Shown: positions 39,337-51,821, counted from the first letter of the stretch. The stretch is DNA of 59,763 bases from DATGJX01 sp035279385 (GCA_035279385.1 DATEHZ010000064.1:1-59763); one strand, 5' to 3'. Notes: a model not told the origin generated them from the sequence alone. Made by a program: numbers and translations.

Positions 39337-39717
39337 ATGCGTACCGTTGCTGCGCTGGTGTGCGGGAGCTTCGCACTGGCGCTCGCCGCATGCGGCGCAG
39401 GTGGAACGGGCCAAGCGCAGAGTTTGGCCGACAGCACCACCAAGGCCGTCTACAACGACGATCCCGGCTCGGTGACCGAGCACTTCGACGATCAACTCAA
39501 ATCGCAAGTGACGCGAACGCAGGTCGGCATCCTCTCCGATCAGATGCACAAGCAAGGCGATTACCAGGGTCTGAGCTTTTTGAGCAACGATCCGAACAAG
39601 AACGAGTACACGTATCGCGCCAACTTCTCGAAGGGGTCGATGAACGTGGTACTACGGTTGGACCAAAACGGCGAAATCGCAGCGTATCGGATACTAGCAC
39701 CGGCCGGCACGCAGTAA
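39337..39717 (+). CDS. Small lipoprotein, DUF3887-like
   Basis: 126 residues with lipobox LALAAC and then GAGG. The mature part (FDDQLKSQVTRTQVGILSDQMHKQGDYQGLSFL...YTYRANFSKGSMNVVLRLDQNGEIAAYRI) follows the DUF3887 pattern: a helix, then a small beta-sheet ending in a DxxGxIxxYRI strand. Function unknown. It starts two bases after the preceding stop and ends five bases before the TonB receptor start, so it is part of one operon. Confidence 0.65.
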   Translation: MRTVAALVCGSFALALAACGAGGTGQAQSLADSTTKAVYNDDPGSVTEHFDDQLKSQVTRTQVGILSDQMHKQGDYQGLSFLSNDPNKNEYTYRANFSKGSMNVVLRLDQNGEIAAYRILAPAGTQ

Positions 39718-39722
39718 CCGCC

Positions 39723-42437
39723 GTGCGCGCGCTGGTCGCGGGCTGCCTATTCGTCCTCTGCGCACTGCGCGCCGCTCTTGCTGCGGAGCCCACAACCGGA
39801 ACGGTTGTGGGCTCTCTTGTCGATCGGCGCGGCTCGCCCGTTGCAAACGCCCGCGTCTTTGCGGCTGCGCCGTCCGGCCGTTACGCTGCAGCGAGTGACG
39901 CGCGCGGGCGCTTCGCGCTGCTGGGCATGATTCCCGATACGTACACGCTCTCGGTACAGGCGCGCGGATTCGAACCGGCAACCTCGCCCGGCATCGTGGT
40001 GCTTGCGGGTGAAACGCAGCGCGTCAACTTCGAACTCGTGCCGCAGCTCAAAACGATCGCCAGCACGCACGCTCGCAACCCCGCGTTCTCGGTCGGAAGC
40101 ACGGGCGACGTCTTCACCGTTTCCGGTCATTCGCTCACGCCGCCGGTCACCTCGTCCGGACTTGGCAACTACAGCGCGGGAACGGTGCAAGGCGCGATCG
40201 CGGCGGTTCCGGGCGTGGTATCGGATCCGTTCGCAAACGCGATCCTGCGCGGCGGGAAAGTCGACGACACGGTTTTCGATTTCGATTCCGTTCCGGTGCC
40301 GCAGGGCCTTATCGCCGAACCGGGCGGCAACGTCGTCGGCGCGCAATTGCCCATGACCGGCATTGCAAGCACCACCGTCACCCTCGCGGGCTACGAAACG
40401 CAGGGCGATAACGCGCTGGGCGGCGTCGTCGACGAGATTCCGGCAACCGGCACGTATCCGGGAAGCACGACGTTGGAGGTAGCCGACGGCGTTTCAAGCA
40501 CGCGCATGCAATTCGCAAACGTGCAGGTGCTCGGGGCCGCACCGGATCAGCGCTTGCGCTACGCGCTCGCCACGACGAGCGCGAGCGAAACGTTCGCCTA
40601 CGGCGACGGACACACGTTCTATCCGGCCGAAGCGGCGACGTACGGTCTGGGTTTGGAGAGCCGCTCGCAATACGCGATCGAGAGCAACGTGCATTACCGC
40701 TTGACCTCCGGAGACGATCTCTCGCTGCTCGGTTTCGCCGGTCAAGCGGCGTACGACGAATACGCCACGCCCTATGCCGGCGAGAGGTTCGGCGCGTTCG
40801 ACGGCGCGACGCTGAGCTATCCGGGCGAGCGCAGCCCGAGCGCCGCCGTGACGTTCGCATCCGGAATTCGCGGATCGTTCGGCATCGTGAAAGCCGCCTG
40901 GCTCCGCAGCGCGGGCCGCTCGCTCTCGCGCGTGCAACTCTATCAATCCCGCTTCGCCGCATCGGCGGGCGGCCCGTATTGGGACGAGAACGGTTTTCCG
41001 AACGGCACGTTTTCGTTCTTCGGGCGGCAATCCGGCCGCGAGGAAGCGATCGTGTACGACGGGGATACGCTGCTCGGCGACCGGCATCACCTGCGGTACG
41101 GTGCCGAGTACCGCATCACGCACTACACGCTCGATCAACTCGTGCCCACATTCGACGAAATCGTGCGCTCGAATCCGCTGCTGCATTCGTATCTTGCGTA
41201 CGCGGGCGACACGTGGAGTCCGTCTGCGCGATTCGACGTGATGGGCGCGCTGCGTCTGGCCGGCACGCGCTTCGCTCCGAGTACGGGATATCCGTATAGC
41301 GTCGGCGCGCTCGATCCGCACGCCGCCGCATCGTATCGCTTGGGCACGACGTATGCGCTGCGCGCGACCTTCGACCATACGACGGTTGCGCCCAAGCCGC
41401 TCGAAGCCGACCGGTACGATTCGGCAAACGTCGATAAGAACGGAGACACCGCACCCTTCGTCACGCTGGTTCCCGAGACCGCGAACGTGTATACGGCCTC
41501 GCTCGAAGGCGCGGGCCGTACGCAATTTCGCTTGACGTATTGGGCCGAGCTCGAACGCAACCGCATCGACGTGCTCCCGTTCAACTACCGTCAATCCGGC
41601 GGCGAACTCGCACCGAGCCCTATCGGCATGCCCGCAAACGCCGGCCGCCTGGACGCACACGGCATGGAGTTGTGGCTCAGGCGCGGCGGATTTACGCTCG
41701 ATGCCGACTATATCCGCGCGTTTTCATCCAGCGCATCGGAATTCGCGTACAACAATCTCAACGCGCCGGCAATTGCCGCGGGGCATCTATTTCCCGTCGG
41801 CTACGTTCCCGATTTGAGCGCGACGCTTTCCTACGAGATCCATGCGGGGGCGCGCGTACGCGTCACGCCTTATCTTTCATACGAAACGGGATATCCGTAC
41901 GGCATCGGCAAGAAAGCCTGGATTTTCGATCCGGCGACCGGAGAACCGGTGCAAGTCCTCAACGACAACAACGTCAATCCCGGCGCGAATTACTATTTTT
42001 TGCGCGATCCGTCGCGGCCGTTCGACGCGGTCTCGAATCCGTACATCGGTAATCTCGGCACACCGGAAGGCGACGATCCGAACACGCTGCGCAGTCCGCC
42101 GCAAACGCTGGTGAACCTGCACGTCGAGGCCGACGTCGCACCGCAGGTCACGGCGATAGTCGACGTCGCGAATCTGTTCGGGAACGCGTCTGCGACCGCA
42201 TACGGACAAAACGGTTACCTCATCGGGCCGCCGGGATATGCCGGCGGCGATCCCCTCTACGGCACCTATTACGAGCGCGTCATGGGCACCTCGCAGCCGT
42301 ACCTGCTCGGTAACGGTGTTCCGACCAACGACGGCGTCACGCAATCCGTGCCGTGGACCTACGGACGCAGCGGATACATCCCCTACAGCTATCCGATGGC
42401 GCGAAGCGTCGCGCTGCGTTTACGCGTGCGATTATAA
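39723..42437 (+). CDS. TonB-dependent receptor with N-terminal carboxypeptidase-regulatory-like domain
   Basis: 904 residues from GTG 39723; longer upstream frame is a shadow of the preceding genes. Signal peptide (LVAGCLFVLCALRAALAA), then a CarboxypepD_reg-like Ig domain (GTVVGSLVDRRGSPVANARVFAA...GRFALLGMIPDTYTLSVQA). A plug (GTVQGAIAAVPGVVSDPFANAILRGGKVDDTVFDFD) and a large barrel follow, ending RSVALRLRVRL. The missing TonB-box consensus and the Ig-like N-terminus match the large receptors found in Acidobacteria/Eremiobacterota-like genomes. Substrate unknown. Likely co-transcribed with two small secreted proteins upstream. Confidence 0.85.
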   Translation: MRALVAGCLFVLCALRAALAAEPTTGTVVGSLVDRRGSPVANARVFAAAPSGRYAAASDARGRFALLGMIPDTYTLSVQARGFEPATSPGIVVLAGETQRVNFELVPQLKTIASTHARNPAFSVGSTGDVFTVSGHSLTPPVTSSGLGNYSAGTVQGAIAAVPGVVSDPFANAILRGGKVDDTVFDFDSVPVPQGLIAEPGGNVVGAQLPMTGIASTTVTLAGYETQGDNALGGVVDEIPATGTYPGSTTLEVADGVSSTRMQFANVQVLGAAPDQRLRYALATTSASETFAYGDGHTFYPAEAATYGLGLESRSQYAIESNVHYRLTSGDDLSLLGFAGQAAYDEYATPYAGERFGAFDGATLSYPGERSPSAAVTFASGIRGSFGIVKAAWLRSAGRSLSRVQLYQSRFAASAGGPYWDENGFPNGTFSFFGRQSGREEAIVYDGDTLLGDRHHLRYGAEYRITHYTLDQLVPTFDEIVRSNPLLHSYLAYAGDTWSPSARFDVMGALRLAGTRFAPSTGYPYSVGALDPHAAASYRLGTTYALRATFDHTTVAPKPLEADRYDSANVDKNGDTAPFVTLVPETANVYTASLEGAGRTQFRLTYWAELERNRIDVLPFNYRQSGGELAPSPIGMPANAGRLDAHGMELWLRRGGFTLDADYIRAFSSSASEFAYNNLNAPAIAAGHLFPVGYVPDLSATLSYEIHAGARVRVTPYLSYETGYPYGIGKKAWIFDPATGEPVQVLNDNNVNPGANYYFLRDPSRPFDAVSNPYIGNLGTPEGDDPNTLRSPPQTLVNLHVEADVAPQVTAIVDVANLFGNASATAYGQNGYLIGPPGYAGGDPLYGTYYERVMGTSQPYLLGNGVPTNDGVTQSVPWTYGRSGYIPYSYPMARSVALRLRVRL

Positions 42438-42464
42438 GCGCAAACCGCCGGGAAGAGTGACTCC

Positions 42465-43151
42465 ATGGCGGCAGATCTCTACATTCCGCCGGACGGCACG
42501 CTGCTTTGGCGGCACCTGAAGCTCAACTCGTTTCTCGAGCTGCTTAGCGGCCATCTCATTCAAACCCGCATCGACGTTTTGAACGACGCGGCCGAAGGCG
42601 CGTACGGATACCGGCATATCCGCTTTCGCAACGGTGCGGATAGCAAAGAAGCGATCCGCAGCGCGCGCATGCGCGTCGCCGCGACGTACTGGTTCGAATT
42701 CGAAGAGCGCGAGTCGTACGGCATGTGGAACGTCTACGGCCGCAGCGGCGAATCGGTCGCCATCGAAACGACCGTCGGGGCGCTGCGCGAACTGCTCGGG
42801 CGCGACGGCGAGGTGCGCGTCGAGCGCATGCGCTACGAGCCGATGCGCGGCGAGATCGATGACATCGCGACGCTCTTCTTTCACAAGCGCCGCGAGTACA
42901 AAGAAGAACGGGAGATCCGCAGCGTTCAAGTCTTCAAAGATCCGCTCGAGGATACGATCGTCGACCAGCGGCTCTCGCTCGACGATTTGAACCTGCTCGT
43001 GCGCCGCATTATCCTCGCGCCTGATAGCCGCCAAACGTTCATCGACGCCGTCAAACACATCGTCGAAAGCATTTTCGCCTTCGAGCGCAAACGCTTCAAC
43101 GGCGACATCTGCGGCTCGTCGCTCGACGAGGATCTCGTACCGCAGCAGTAA
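42465..43151 (+). CDS. DUF2971-like protein
   Basis: 228 residues, soluble. The opening LWRHLKLNSFLELLSGHLIQTRIDVLNDAAEGAYGY, then MWNVYGRSGESVAIETTVGALREL and KRREYKEEREIRSV, follows the DUF2971 pattern: early LYKY-type strand, WxxYG...G.aIef segment, then a K..xW/EYKEEREVR block. Family function is unknown; members often sit near defence or mobile genes, but nothing here shows that. It follows the TonB receptor by 27 bases. Confidence 0.65.
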   Translation: MAADLYIPPDGTLLWRHLKLNSFLELLSGHLIQTRIDVLNDAAEGAYGYRHIRFRNGADSKEAIRSARMRVAATYWFEFEERESYGMWNVYGRSGESVAIETTVGALRELLGRDGEVRVERMRYEPMRGEIDDIATLFFHKRREYKEEREIRSVQVFKDPLEDTIVDQRLSLDDLNLLVRRIILAPDSRQTFIDAVKHIVESIFAFERKRFNGDICGSSLDEDLVPQQ

Positions 43152-43197
43152 GCGCCCGGCTGCGGCCGCACGCGGGCTACGGGTAAAATGCGACGGT

Positions 43198-43719
43198 ATG
43201 GCAACCGCGCGCACCTTTTTCCATCCGGGAACGATCCCGCGGCCTGCCGCTCGCCGGCCCGGCGCGGCGCTCATCTTTGGCACGGTCCTGGCAGCGATCG
43301 TACTCTTGCTCTTTGCTGTCTATGTGGCGCTCGCGCTGCACGAGATGTCCGGAGCGCTCCATACGATGCGCGATTCGCTGCACTTCACGAATCAGCAGTT
43401 GACGCTTACGAATCAGCGCTTGGCCGAGACGAACCGTCTGCTCAACGGCACGAACGTCCGGCTGCGTTCGACGAACGTCATGCTGCGGTCCACGAACGAC
43501 AAGATTGGGCAGACGAACGAGGGCCTTACACACACGAACGCCCGGCTGGACCGCACGAACGGCAAACTCGACGCGACGAACCGCAAACTCGACGCCACCA
43601 ACGCCAAACTCGACACCACGAACGCCAAGCTTCAGGCGACGATCGCCCAGTTGCGGGCGATGGCCGCCGACATTTCGCGCATGACGCATAAAATAACGCA
43701 CGCGAAACTGCTCTTTTAG
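43198..43719 (+). CDS. Membrane-anchored coiled coil of twelve TN-heptads
   Basis: 173 residues. One transmembrane helix (about 24-47) is followed by thirteen consecutive 7-residue repeats at residues 64-154. Twelve of them begin Thr-Asn and nearly all have Leu at position five (TNQRLAE, TNVRLRS, TNGKLDA, TNAKLDT). This forms one long coiled coil with a polar residue in every layer. The DNA (43387-43659) is correspondingly a 21-base near-repeat with diverged third positions, so the protein pattern is kept by selection. Topology suggests a periplasmic stalk. No family recognised. Confidence 0.7.
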   Translation: MATARTFFHPGTIPRPAARRPGAALIFGTVLAAIVLLLFAVYVALALHEMSGALHTMRDSLHFTNQQLTLTNQRLAETNRLLNGTNVRLRSTNVMLRSTNDKIGQTNEGLTHTNARLDRTNGKLDATNRKLDATNAKLDTTNAKLQATIAQLRAMAADISRMTHKITHAKLLF

Positions 43720-44040
43720 CACTGGATCACTTGCGCGAGTTCGTCGCAGATGACGCCCTGTTGAACGCGCGCCGTTTGCGTCGATGATGACCGCCGCATT
43801 GCAGCATTGACCGGCAAGACTGGTGCCGCAGCCGCGTCCGAGAATAGGAACCGCATGCTCGCGGCAGATCGCGGCGGCATGCTCGACGTCATCCGCGTTC
43901 TTGGGTACGACGACGCCGATGGGCACTCGCCGATACACCGACGTTTCATACGCGTATATCGCGCGGGCGCCGTGCGAAAACCGCACCTCTCCGGTGATGG
44001 CCCGGCGAAGCTCACGCTCTAGTCTTTGCACGTCTTTCAC
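43716..44040 (-). pseudogene. FAD-linked oxidase (GlcD-type) remnant
   Basis: Starts normally (GTG 44040) with an N-terminal FAD_binding_4 segment: ARAIYAYETSVYRRVPIGVVVPKNADDVEHAAAICREHAVPILGRGCGTSLAGQCCNAAVIIDA. About fifteen expected residues are then missing. The next family block, TARVQQGVICDEL, continues in another frame and stops at once. The remaining FAD and C-terminal domains are gone. It is a deleted, frameshifted relic that overlaps the tail of the coiled-coil gene. Confidence 0.8.
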
Positions 44041-44094
44041 CGCGCTAGGTCCTTCCCGGCGCAGTTATCTCACGCGGGAGGCGCTTCGTCGCTG

Positions 44095-44778
44095 ATGCTT
44101 TGGCTCGCTCTCGCGCTTGCCGCAATCGCCGGTGCTGTAGACGGCATCGGCTATCTGCTGCTTTATCACGTGTTCACCTCACACATGAGCGGCAACACCG
44201 TCGTAATGATGATTCACGTTGCAAATGGAGACTGGCGCGAAGCGTGGCGCCACGTCGAACCGATCGTCATTTTCTTTTTCGGCATCGTCGCGGGCATAGC
44301 GCTCACCGATATGCTTTCCGCGCTGCGGGTCGCACGCATGTTCTCCGTTATTGCGGGACTCGAATTCGTACTGCTCGCGGCGTTTTTAGCGCTGGCGCAT
44401 CCGCCGCAGCAGTGGATGGTCGTCTGGCCCGCAAGCGCGATGGGCGTGCAAAACGCCATGCTGCGCCGGGTCGGCCGGCATCGCGTTCGCACCACGTTCG
44501 TCACCGGCATGCTCACCAACGCGGCGCAGCATTTGGTCGAAACGCTGCAGGCCCTTGCAACGCGTTCCGGTGAAGCGCGAAAGAAGGCGCGCGACTTCGC
44601 GTTCTACGGCGGCATTTGGGTATGTTTTGCCGGCGGCGGAATTCTCGCGGCGTTTATTACGATCGGCCACGGGACGGTCGCGCTGCTGCTACCTTTATCG
44701 GGATTGGCCGCGCTTATCGCGTACGATCTCTTCGCGCCGCTCGCGAACGAGCCGGTCGAGGAGGCATCGGCCGGGTGA
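44095..44778 (+). CDS. DUF1275 (YoaK-type) membrane protein
   Basis: 227 residues from ATG 44095, about six membrane helices. Family signature: AGAVDGIGYLLLYHVFTSHMSGNTVVM near the start, and GVQNAMLRRVGRHRVRTTFVTGMLTNAAQHLVE in the middle. Function unknown for the family. It is divergent from the FAD oxidase relic. Confidence 0.85.
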   Translation: MLWLALALAAIAGAVDGIGYLLLYHVFTSHMSGNTVVMMIHVANGDWREAWRHVEPIVIFFFGIVAGIALTDMLSALRVARMFSVIAGLEFVLLAAFLALAHPPQQWMVVWPASAMGVQNAMLRRVGRHRVRTTFVTGMLTNAAQHLVETLQALATRSGEARKKARDFAFYGGIWVCFAGGGILAAFITIGHGTVALLLPLSGLAALIAYDLFAPLANEPVEEASAG

Positions 44779-44797
44779 TGCGGGTACTTCGAGCGTT

Positions 44798-44896
44798 ATG
44801 ACTGTATCGCTCGTATTCTTACTCTGCGGCTTCGGCGTGCTGCTCACCGCCATCTTCTATTTCGGCGGTGCGTATGAATCGAACCGCCACGCCTAA
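44798..44896 (+). CDS. Possible 32-residue single-helix membrane peptide
   Basis: ATG 44798 opens MTVSLVFLLCGFGVLLTAIF and then a short polar tail. It is almost one transmembrane helix. No strong ribosome-binding site is seen. It lies 19 bases after the DUF1275 gene on the same strand, which supports it weakly. Confidence 0.35.
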   Translation: MTVSLVFLLCGFGVLLTAIFYFGGAYESNRHA

Positions 44897-44907
44897 GAAC
44901 GAGCGCG

Positions 44908-45120
44908 CTAGCGCTTGACGATGCGCAGGCGCGGACACGTTCCGGTGTCGCCGTCGGCCTGCGCATCGATGAAATCGTAGAAGTTCCGCCTCATGATCTC
45001 GGTGGCTGCTTCCGCGCCGGAGAGTCCGTTCGCGCGCAAACGCACTAAGGCACGCTGGAGCGCGTCGGCCCCTGTGGGACTAAGCAGCGGGTGGGCAGGG
45101 CGCCCTTTTTGTATAGCCAT
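44908..45120 (-). CDS. Small soluble protein, unknown function
   Basis: 70 residues from ATG 45120. Contains a predicted helical pair (ALQRALVRLRANGLSGAEAATEIMRRNFYDFIDAQ) and a charged end (CPRLRIVKR). No family recognised. It lies 31 bases downstream of the CBS-domain gene on the same strand, so it is probably co-transcribed. Confidence 0.45.
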   Translation of the reverse strand: MAIQKGRPAHPLLSPTGADALQRALVRLRANGLSGAEAATEIMRRNFYDFIDAQADGDTGTCPRLRIVKR

Positions 45121-45151
45121 GGACGCATATCTTACCCGCCCGGCTGGCTTG

Positions 45152-45571
45152 CTAGTCTTTCGAAATCTGCGTAAGCATGCGGCCTGCTTGCTCCGGTGAA
45201 ACGCTCTTGGCCACATCCGCCTGGCTGACCATCCCGACCACGCGGCCGCCGTCGACCACCGGCAGCCGGCGCACTTTGTGCTGTGCCATCAGGTCGCAGG
45301 CATGTTCTATCGAGTCGTCGGGGCGCAAGGTGATGATTTCGCCCTGCTCGAGATCGCGCGCTCGGGTGTTCGCCGGATCTTTTCCGCGAGCGACAACGTG
45401 CACGACGATGTCGCGGTCGGTCAGGACGCCGCGAATCTGCTTGTTTGCATCGCAAATCGGCAGCACGCCGATGTCGTCTTTGGCTAGACGTTCGGCCGCT
45501 TCGCGTAAGGTTTCTTCCTCGCGAATTACCGTCACGTCTTTGGTCATGATGTCCGCTGCTCGAGTCGCCAT
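45152..45571 (-). CDS. Two-CBS-domain protein
   Basis: 139 residues from ATG 45571 (a longer start adds an unconserved 20-residue head). Two CBS motifs are seen: IMTKDVTVIREEETLREAAERLAKDDIGVLPICD...IRGVLTDRDIVV, and RPDDSIEHACDLMAQHKVRRLPVVDGGRVVGMVSQADV. Stand-alone CBS pairs bind adenine nucleotides and tune partner enzymes. It lies about 115 bases downstream of rpoB on the same strand. Confidence 0.88.
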   Translation of the reverse strand: MATRAADIMTKDVTVIREEETLREAAERLAKDDIGVLPICDANKQIRGVLTDRDIVVHVVARGKDPANTRARDLEQGEIITLRPDDSIEHACDLMAQHKVRRLPVVDGGRVVGMVSQADVAKSVSPEQAGRMLTQISKD

Positions 45572-45685
45572 AAAAAAGAAATCCTCCGATGTTTGGTCAT
45601 CGAAGGATTCCCGTAATCCGCGCTGCGTCACGCGGCAAATGCCCGCTTAGTCGAGGTTTATAACCCAAAAGAGTCTTTCGAAGCG

Positions 45686-49612
<3,927 letters not shown>

Positions 49613-49682
49613 TACTTTTTTTCTCTCTCACCCAGAAATGATGCGCGCACAATGCCCAAACCCGCTAAATCGCGGGCACGCC

Positions 49683-49730
49683 AAAAAGAACGAGAGGTCC
49701 CGCTTCGGAGAGGTGCGGGGACTCGTTCTT
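49683..49730 (-). promoter_or_regulatory. Leader hairpin with U-tract, possible rpoB attenuator
   Basis: Nine-pair outer stem, AAGAACGAG (49686-49694) with CTCGTTCTT (49722-49730), plus a GC inner stem. On the minus strand the distal arm runs into TTCTTTTTGG, as in an intrinsic terminator. It lies between the rpoB promoter and its start, about 70 bases before the ATG, so it could cut off transcription before the gene. Confidence 0.6.
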
Positions 49731-49770
49731 CTTTATAATATGCCTTATCGGGCGCTGGGCATAGGCGACT

Positions 49771-49799
49771 AGTATAGCACCGCCCGTGGAGCGGCGCAA
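49771..49799 (-). promoter_or_regulatory. rpoB promoter (sigma-70 type)
   Basis: Minus strand: TTGCGC (-35, 49794-49799), 17-base spacer, TATACT (-10, 49771-49776). Transcription would start near 49764, giving a leader of about 150 bases that contains the hairpin. Confidence 0.6.
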
Positions 49800-49808
49800 C
49801 CCTCGTCC

Positions 49809-49964
49809 CTAGCGCGGGACGGGGACGTGGATGCGGGCGCGGCCGCGGTCGCCGCGAAGGGCGGCTCCGATCATCAGCCCGACCATCCCGGCCACCGGAA
49901 GCACCGAGAGCCAAAGGGCGACGACCTGGGTGATATAGGGGTGTGCAAACGTTGAGGTAACCAT
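49809..49964 (-). CDS. Small single-helix membrane protein (HPY family A)
   Basis: 51 residues from ATG 49964 to TAG. Contains MVTSTFAHPYITQVVALWL and a hydrophobic helix (about 14-36), then an Arg/Pro tail. Its core HPYxxQxxAxxxxxxP...MIG is shared with the protein at 51032-51238, so the two are small paralogues around the nitronate monooxygenase gene. Function unknown. It sits just upstream of the rpoB promoter. Confidence 0.55.
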   Translation of the reverse strand: MVTSTFAHPYITQVVALWLSVLPVAGMVGLMIGAALRGDRGRARIHVPVPR

Positions 49965-50063
49965 ACTTGTCTCACATAACGCCCGCGCATCGCAAATGGA
50001 TGCACGCCTTGGTGTTCGGCCCTACCGATGATTGTATTTAGCCCGGCGCCGCAGACAAGGGAC

Positions 50064-51014
50064 TTAGGATCTATCTTTTAGCGTTTGCAGGCGTGATTGC
50101 GCACGCTCGGCTATCTCACGCACAATCTGCGCGGCGGGACGCACTTCATGCAGCAGACCAACGGATTGTCCGGCGTAGATCTTTTCCTTCGGATCGAATT
50201 GCGCGCGCGCGGATTCATCGGCGACCAGTTCGTCTTCGTGCCCGGTCCAACGATCCAGAAACTTCGTGCGCAGCGCGCGGCCGCCGAACTCCGCGGGCCA
50301 CGCTTTTCCCGTGACGCGATCGTACACGCGCGTGTAGATCGTCTGCGTTTCATCGCTCGTGCGAATGCGCTCGCGCGCGGAATCGGTATTGCGCGCTTCT
50401 TGCGCGAGCAAGAACGGCGTGCCGATCCATGCGCCGGCGGCGCCCGCCGCAAGAACCGCCGCGAGCCCGCGTCCCGTTGCAATCCCGCCCGCGGCAATAA
50501 CGGGCTTCTCAGTCATGTCGAGCAGGATCTGCAGCAGCGGAAGCGTTCCGACCGCCGAGCCGGTGTGCCCGCCGGCTTCCGTACCTTGCGCGACGAGTAC
50601 GTCGACACCGGCGTCCAGCGCCGTCTGCGCCCACGCGCGGCTCTGCACTTGCGAACCCAGCAGAATGCCCGCATCGTGCACGCGCTGTGCGTACGGCGCG
50701 GGATCGCCGAACGAGATGCTGATGAGTTTGGGCTTCGCAGCGATCGCGAGATCGAGCAGTTGCGGACGGCGTTCGAGCACCCAGGCGACGAGTCCGATTC
50801 CGAACCGCACATGCGGCTCACGGCGCAGGATCTCGACTTGCTCCGAAATCTGCGCTTCGGATTCGTCTTCGTCGAAGCCGAGCATGCCGAACGCGCCGGA
50901 TTCGCTGACGGAACGCGCGAGCGCCCCGCCGGCCTGCGGCGTCATCGGCGCGTTGAGAATCGGGATGCGTATCCCGAGCAGTTCGGTCAGTGCGGTTTTC
51001 ATGGCCCTCGTCAT
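50064..51014 (-). CDS. Nitronate monooxygenase (2-nitropropane dioxygenase) family flavoprotein
   Basis: 316 residues, TIM-barrel FMN enzyme. Motifs seen: PILNAPMTPQAGGALARSVSESGAFGMLG, DVLVAQGTEAGGHTG (FMN site and catalytic His), PVIAAGGIATGRGLAAVLAAGAAGAWIGTPFLLA. It oxidises nitronates such as propionate-3-nitronate or acts as a related reductase. ATG 51014; an ATG four codons later is equally possible. Flanked by two paralogous small membrane proteins. Confidence 0.9.
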   Translation of the reverse strand: MTRAMKTALTELLGIRIPILNAPMTPQAGGALARSVSESGAFGMLGFDEDESEAQISEQVEILRREPHVRFGIGLVAWVLERRPQLLDLAIAAKPKLISISFGDPAPYAQRVHDAGILLGSQVQSRAWAQTALDAGVDVLVAQGTEAGGHTGSAVGTLPLLQILLDMTEKPVIAAGGIATGRGLAAVLAAGAAGAWIGTPFLLAQEARNTDSARERIRTSDETQTIYTRVYDRVTGKAWPAEFGGRALRTKFLDRWTGHEDELVADESARAQFDPKEKIYAGQSVGLLHEVRPAAQIVREIAERAQSRLQTLKDRS

Positions 51015-51031
51015 CCTCGAGCCTCTCGAAG

Positions 51032-51238
51032 TTACTCGGCGGAGTTTACGGCCCTGCGAGCGGGCGTAAACGCGGTCACCAGACCCACGATTGCGGGCCG
51101 CGGCGGAAGCGGTTTGCGCATACGGCGCAAACCGTCAAAAAAACGGCCGCCGATCATTACGACGAAGAGCGCCGCGAACGGAACGAGTGCGACGTAGAAC
51201 GCGGCCATTTGCACCGCGTACGGATGCCCGGAATGCAT
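51032..51238 (-). CDS. Small single-helix membrane protein (HPY family B)
   Basis: 68 residues from ATG 51238 (a longer start is less likely). MHSGHPYAVQMAAFYVALVPF leads into a helix (about 8-28), MIGGRFFDGLRRMRK and an Arg/Ala-rich tail. Shares HPYxxQ, a Pro in the helix and MIG with the protein at 49809-49964. It is 17 bases upstream of the nitronate monooxygenase gene on the same strand, so probably co-transcribed. Confidence 0.6.
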   Translation of the reverse strand: MHSGHPYAVQMAAFYVALVPFAALFVVMIGGRFFDGLRRMRKPLPPRPAIVGLVTAFTPARRAVNSAE

Positions 51239-51359
51239 GTCGCGCCGAGTGTACCTCGCTTGCACGCCCGGCGTCTAGCCCGTTTGTCGCACGCACGCGC
51301 GCCCGGGAGTAAAGGCGCTGATAAAAAATCTCCGATAACCGGATCGGAGGCCTTCCGCA

Positions 51360-51776
51360 ACGTTACGCTGGTCAATCGATTGTGCAGACGCGCGAGCGCT
51401 CTCTCGCGCGCGAGGAGAAATCATCGACGAGCTTCGCCGCTCGAGTACCGATGCGGCGACGCTCTTCGATCTCGAAATCGTGCTCGGCGAACTTTTCGGC
51501 GCACAAGTCGAACGCGGGCATCTCGCGCTCGCCGTGACGCTCGAGCGTCGCGGGCGCAGTCCATCGATTCACATCTACTCGCAAGGCAAGCCGCTCGAAC
51601 GCGCGGCCGAGAATCCGCTGCGTGCGGAGCTGCTGCGCGCGACCCGCGTGCCGATGTCGATGGAGTCCAGCGACCAAGGCGCCCACATCTGCCTGCGTCT
51701 GCTGCAGCGGCACGAACAGCCGCTCCGGCGCCTGAAAGTCCGGCACGGAACTTCAAAGTTTTCGTTAAGTTTTTAA
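51360..51776 (+). CDS. Degenerate GHKL (anti-sigma-kinase-like) protein, probable ACG start
   Basis: Sequence LRWSIDCADARALSRARGEIIDEL...LFDLEIVLGELFGAQVERGHLALAVTLE aligns along its length with the neighbour at 51822-52280. No ATG, GTG or TTG precedes the conserved start. In frame, ACG at 51360 lies nine bases after GGAGG. GTG at 51480 would drop about 40 conserved residues. The fold resembles RsbW-type HATPases, but the N-box Asn is missing (GELFGAQVERGH), so ATP hydrolysis is unlikely. 138 residues if ACG is used. Confidence 0.6.
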   Translation, partial: TLRWSIDCADARALSRARGEIIDELRRSSTDAATLFDLEIVLGELFGAQVERGHLALAVTLERRGRSPSIHIYSQGKPLERAAENPLRAELLRATRVPMSMESSDQGAHICLRLLQRHEQPLRRLKVRHGTSKFSLSF

Positions 51777-51821
51777 TGGGCGTTTCGGCCCATCAACCGC
51801 GGGGCAAAAAACTCCAAATAA

